Shown piece by piece: positions 59,901-64,000 of a stretch of 64,000 bases of DNA (within the stretch, counting starts at the first letter, position 1; each line of letters opens with the position of its first letter). The notes under the pieces are model-generated. The model was given only the letters and a program-made list of their open reading frames with translations, was not told where the DNA came from and did no database searches. The translations under genes and the position numbers were made by a program. The DNA comes from Yamagishiella unicocca (Eukaryota > Chlorophyta > Chlorophyceae > Chlamydomonadales > Volvocaceae): the NCBI GenBank assembly GCA_003116995.1, contig BDSL01000012.1:919001-983000 (forward strand), read 5' to 3'.

Positions 59901-61058
59901 GCGTGACCTCCACGGCTGTCGACGTTGATGCGAGGAGCACAAAATGCAATCGCGGCGTGAGGAGAGAGCCTTGGGGCGGAGCAACGTGCGCGAAGGGGTG
60001 TTGTTGTTTTCGTACGCGAGCGGTGCGCCAGCTGTGGGGCGGCACATCCCACGGCCCCCTGCAAATACCTTCCAGACCACTGCGGTACAGTCGACTAGAA
60101 GCAAGCACCACACAGCCACGCGCCATCAGGTACCCCCCCCCCCCGTTGTCGACAAGTGCCAGCCGTCGAACCTTGAGCCCGGGCTTGAGGACACTTGCCT
60201 TTATTTACTATTATCCAATATGATTACCAGCTAAGGCGGAGGAACAGCCACCCATAAAACCCTAAAACCCCTAAAACTCCCCCACGAAATAACGCCCTTA
60301 CCTCCCTCCCCAGCAACCCATGCATCCACTCACCCACCCATCCCTACACCTCCCCAAGAACACAGCCCATAATCGCGTCTCCCATACCATTACACCCGCG
60401 CACGAGCCCAAAGCCGAGTGCGCCGCCCCCCCCCCGACGTTGCCGCCCCTAGCTAGGGATACCACCACAGTGCCGGCAACCCCCAACCCGACCCAACCCA
60501 TCCCATCCCAACACAACGCAACTCCGCCGCCGCCTGTGCCCTCACGCTCCGTGTTGGGCTGCACGCTCTGGGCCCCTTCACCGGTCACCGTACAGGGGGA
60601 GCTGTGGTCACCGTACAGGGGGAGCTGTGGTCACCGTACAGGGGGAGCTGTGGTCACCGTACAGGGGGAGCTGTGGTCACCGTACAGGTGCTGTGGGCGG
60701 AGGTCTCGTGTCACCCAGCAGGACCCCCAGGCCGCTGCCGGCCGTCTCCAGCATCATGGCGCCCGCCACCGTACGACTGCCGTCCCTCTCTCGCCGCTCA
60801 GCGCCCAGCAGCAGCGGAGCCAGCTCCGCACCCACAATGACCTGTCGTACGGTACGGCAGCAGCGACAGGCAGGGAAGGCGGGCAGGCAGGCAGGGAAGG
60901 CAGAACGTCGGTGGGCGGGGCGAGCAAGACGGCGGGGTCGGGGGCGGGGAAGGGGTGTGGGCCGGGCTGCAACGTGCTGTCTGTGCGGGGAGCTGAGTTA
61001 CAAATTACTCCTACGGTGCGGCCGGCGAACACGGCCACCTGGATTCTCCCTCAATTGC
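56978..61058. other. Intergenic 4 kb, no convincing gene
   Basis: Holds the 3' UTR of SNARE gene B and that of the kinase gene. Long open frames such as 57893-58933 (+) and 58734-58339 (-) lack family motifs and have no supporting splice structure. Visible features are a GGT run (58558-58580), a telomere-like patch at 60253-60280, and five copies of a 23-bp word at 60582-60690. Confidence 0.45.
60582..60690. repeat. 23-bp tandem repeat, about 5 copies
   Basis: The word CACCGTACAGGGGGAGCTGT plus GGT repeats exactly four times and then partially. Confidence 0.95.
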
Positions 61059-63259
61059 CTAGCTATTATCTAGCCATCCAGCCAACCAGTCCTCCAGAAT
61101 CGTCACCCGCCTCCTCCCCCCCGCGGCACCATCCTCATCGCTCTCAGCGCCCTCGCGTACCTGCAGCAGCGCCTGCAGCTCGCACACCAGCGCCGACGCC
61201 GTGGGTCGCTTCGCGGGGTCCCCCGACAAGCAGCGCCGCACCAGGCCTCGCAGCGCGGGGGGCAGCTCCTGCGCCATGTGCGCCAGCAGCGCGGGGGCAA
61301 CCGGCGAGAAGATGGGGGGCAGCAGCCGCCGCAGCTGGCTGCGGGGGACGGGGGTAGGGGCGGGGGTAGGGGCGGGGGTAGGGGCGGGGGCAAGGGGGGG
61401 GAGTTTGTGTAGTTGTAAGGGTGTCGAGCCCTGCGAAAGGAAAGGGCACCGGTATGTTACCCAGATGTTGCTGGTGCATGATGTGCAGCTTTGTGGCGGT
61501 GGCGGTGGTGGTGGCGGTGGTGGTGGTGGTGGCGGTGGTGGTGGTGGTGGACAGGCGAAGGCTTGCTCGGGAAGGGCTGGGATAGACGAAACCCAAGACT
61601 TGAAAGCCGGTCAGCCAGCCGGGGCCGCAGTCCAAACACACACCTTCCTGCGACCCCGCGGGGCCCTTCGCCGCTTCGGACCTGCTTTCCTATGTCGTGT
61701 AACAGGGCCTTCTCGGCCCCTCCACCCCACCCCACACACAAAACACATACACACACACACACACACACACACGCACCACCCCTCGGTTTGTCGGCCGTGG
61801 ACTCCCGGATGTAATTTACCCCACCCCTCAGCTCACCACAGGGTCACACCGTGCACCAGGCACCACAGGCAGACGCCGTACGAGTACACGTCAGCTGCCG
61901 GCGACACCTTGCCGGACACCATGACCTCGGTGGCGGTGTAGAAGGGGGTGCCCTGCAGCGGAAAGGCGGGGTGGATAAGGGGGGTAGGTGTGGCAGAGCG
62001 TCTGGGCCTGGGAGTGCGCTGATGAATGGTCGAAGTGTGTGTGGAGGAGGGGAAGTTGAAACACAGAGAGGTGTAAGTTGAAACACAGAGGGAGCTGACG
62101 TGGACGTTTCCTCGACCCACCGACCCACCGACTTACTCGCCCCCTCCGCACCACCCCCCTCACCACCTGGCGCTCATGGGTTTCCACCTCTCCCCCCAGC
62201 ACCTGATGGCCCAGTACCGGTACCGGTTCTTTCTTGCAACCCCCCCCCCACCTGGTGCAGCCCGGAGCGATGCGTCTCATCCTCCTCCAGCCGCACACTC
62301 AGACCGAAGTCGCTGATCTTGAACACCTGAGGCGGCCGGGGGGCAGGGAGGGAGGGAGGGAGGGCGGGACGGAGGGAGGGGGGGCAGGGAGGGGAGTGAG
62401 TGGTGAGCACCGAGTTGGCCGGGCGCCGAAGAGCGGTCTATCGCTCCGGGCGGAAGCTCCTGACGGTGCTGCTGTTCGATGCAGCAGCCGCAGACGCGAC
62501 CTTCGCAGCCCCCTCCCCTCCCCTCCCGCGCCACACGCCCACTGCTGCTAACCCCACTCCTGCCACTGTCGCCTGCTGCAACCTTCCCGCGCTACCCGCC
62601 CCCATGGTCCCAAAACGTCTGTTCTAAACGGTTTCTTTCTCGCTTCCACGGGTCTTGCCTCGAAACCCCCATGTCAACCCACCTGCCCCAGCAGCGGCTG
62701 AACCGCCGCCAGCCTCTTAGCGACTGACATCACCCGCCCGCCAGCCCCGCCGCCGCCGGTGGCGGACGCGGCCGGGGTGGTGGCGGTCTCCTCCATGCTC
62801 ATCATAAGGCCCCACAGCGTCCCCGAGTGGGTGCCCGTGCTGGCTGTAGCAGCCAGGGCCTCCTGATCCCCACCCTCGTCATCAGCAGACACATCCGCGG
62901 GGCCGCTCGCCGTACAACTCGCCGTGGCGACCCTTGTCGTACCGCTCGCCGTGCGCCTCGTCGTACTGCTCTGGTCCAGGACGGGAGTGGCGACGGCGGC
63001 GGAGTCCGTGCCGCAGGCGGTGCTGCCCGCCGCGGCGTCGCCGTCGCCGTCGCTGCCGCCGGCGGCGGCGGCGGCGGCGGCGGCCGCGGCCGGGGCCGCG
63101 ATCTCCATCAACCCCACACCTTGCCGTGACGTGGCCAACGTCACCTCCGTACCGGTGACGCCGCCGGACCGTACCACGGAGCTGGCGGCAAGCGGGCTGG
63201 CGGCGGCGGCTCCGCCGCCGCCAGCCACGGCGCCGCCAGGGCCCTCCATCAGCCCGGCG

Positions 63260-63304
<45 letters not shown>

Positions 63305-63717
63305 AGTTCTAACGAGGCGGCGGGTGAGGGGCAAGGCGCGACAGCGCCCCCCGGCCGCTTCGCGGCCCCGGCCGCCGCCGCGGCGCCCGCAGCGGCTGGC
63401 ACCCCTGCCGCCGCCGCCGCCGCCGGCGCTACCGGCACCGACACCGGCCCTGGTTCCGAGTCCGACTCACTCTGCATATCCTCCGGCAGCCTGTGCAGCA
63501 CCCCCTGCATCAGCCGGGCGGCCACCGGCGCGATGGCGGCTCCGCCGCTGGTGTTGACGGACGCGCAGGCAGACGCATTGATGGCGGCGTCCGGGAACAC
63601 GGGGTCGGAGCTGGTGAGCAGGATGTTCTGCAGGGACAGGTCGCCGTGCACGACGCTGCAGGCGTGCAGGTACTCTAGGCCGCGCGCCACGTCCAGGGCC
63701 GCGAAGAGGGCGAGCGC
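61059..63717 (-). CDS. Ser/Thr (TKL-like) protein kinase, C-terminal part
   Basis: Exons visible: 63717-62683, 62326-62252, 61952-61837, 61338-61059; phases agree and the last exon reads to a stop at 61061-61059. A donor at 61160 is an alternative end. The 5' exons (Gly loop, VAIK Lys) lie beyond the window. Exon 1 starts ALALFAALDVARGLEYLHAC and has the catalytic loop HGDLSLQN (catalytic Asp). About 310 low-complexity residues (poly-Ala, Gly, Ser/Thr) then precede the next exon, which carries SDFGLSVRL (Mg-binding Asp). The third exon has GTPFYTATEV in place of the APE motif and DVYSYGVCLW. The last has subdomain XI (CLSGDPAKRPTASALV). HGDLS in place of HRDLK is common in algal TKL kinases. 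Substrate unknown. Confidence 0.87.
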
Positions 63718-64000
63718 CTGCGGGGAGGCGGGCGGGCGAGGGAGGTTGCGTGGGGTGAGCTGGGGTGAGCTGGGGTGAGCTGGGGTGAGCTGGGGTGAGT
63801 TCGGGGGGGTGAGTTGGGGTGAGATTGGGGTGAGCTGGGAAAAGATTGGGGTGAGATTGGGGTGAGACTGGGGTGAGATTGGGGTGAGACTGGGGTGAGA
63901 TTGGGGTGAGCTGGGGTGAGACTGGGGTGAGATTGGGGTGAGATTGGGGTGAGCTGGGGTGAGCTGGGGTGAGCTGGGGTGAGCTGGGGTGAGATTGGGT
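63718..64000. repeat. GGGGTGAGCT/GGGGTGAGATT minisatellite in a kinase intron
   Basis: From about 63751 to the window end, 10- to 12-bp units GAGCTGGGGT, GAGATTGGGGT and GAGACTGGGGT alternate, more than 20 copies. The stretch begins just upstream of the kinase exon acceptor at 63718-63721, so it lies in an intron. It continues past the window. Confidence 0.93.

Overview
The window looks like nuclear DNA of a chlamydomonadalean (volvocine) green alga. Host genes are GC-rich and cut by many short GT-AG introns. Their proteins carry long Ala/Gly/Pro/Gln tracts. Telomere-like CCCTAAAA (TTTTAGGG) motifs occur inside the DNA, and the transposons (Dualen/RandI-type LINE, Kangaroo/DIRS-like element, tRNA-headed SINE) are types known from Chlamydomonas and Volvox. 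The species cannot be fixed from sequence alone; Volvox or a close relative fits the AT-rich repeat patches.

Layout. 1-11.7 kb is repeat-dominated. It holds inverted LINE fragments (1-664), a 90/93-bp minisatellite (2.07-2.80 kb), an unrecognised spliced gene fragment (about 4.7-5.2 kb), a GGTCTC-hairpin array (5.47-5.84 kb), a 48-bp minisatellite (6.0-6.24 kb), a SINE on the minus strand (6.43-6.96 kb), a higher-order satellite (7.2-8.7 kb) and a 5'-truncated L1-type LINE (9.0-11.6 kb). 12-13 kb holds a GA microsatellite and a SINE inside a duplicated host segment. 13.2-20.4 kb is a ten-exon minus-strand gene for a secreted papain-type cysteine protease with two LysM domains. 20.4-22.9 kb is AT-rich intergenic DNA with a tandem duplication.

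22.9-39.7 kb is a nested transposon. A Dualen/RandI-like LINE (plus strand; membrane segments, Josephin-like cysteine-protease motifs, APE remnant, RT, RNase H, zinc knuckle, REL-like endonuclease) is interrupted by a DIRS/Kangaroo-like tyrosine-recombinase element on the minus strand (25.0-30.4 kb), and later by a SINE (36.16-36.69 kb) with a perfect 15-bp target duplication. The SINE and the LINE share a 3' tail. 40.1-41.8 kb holds a decayed gag-protease unit with no reverse transcriptase.

44.2-64 kb is gene-rich: a bromodomain protein resembling plant BRD SWI/SNF subunits (plus, 6 exons), a head-to-head pair of VAMP72-type R-SNARE genes (minus 52.57-54.37 kb; plus 54.83-56.98 kb; both 220 aa with the same intron positions), a poorly understood 4-kb interval, and the 3' part of a Ser/Thr kinase gene (minus) running off the right edge.

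All spliced models come from reading splice sites and phases by eye. The protease (2091 nt), bromodomain (3726 nt) and both SNARE (663 nt) models each sum to an exact multiple of three with consistent phases, which is strong internal support.
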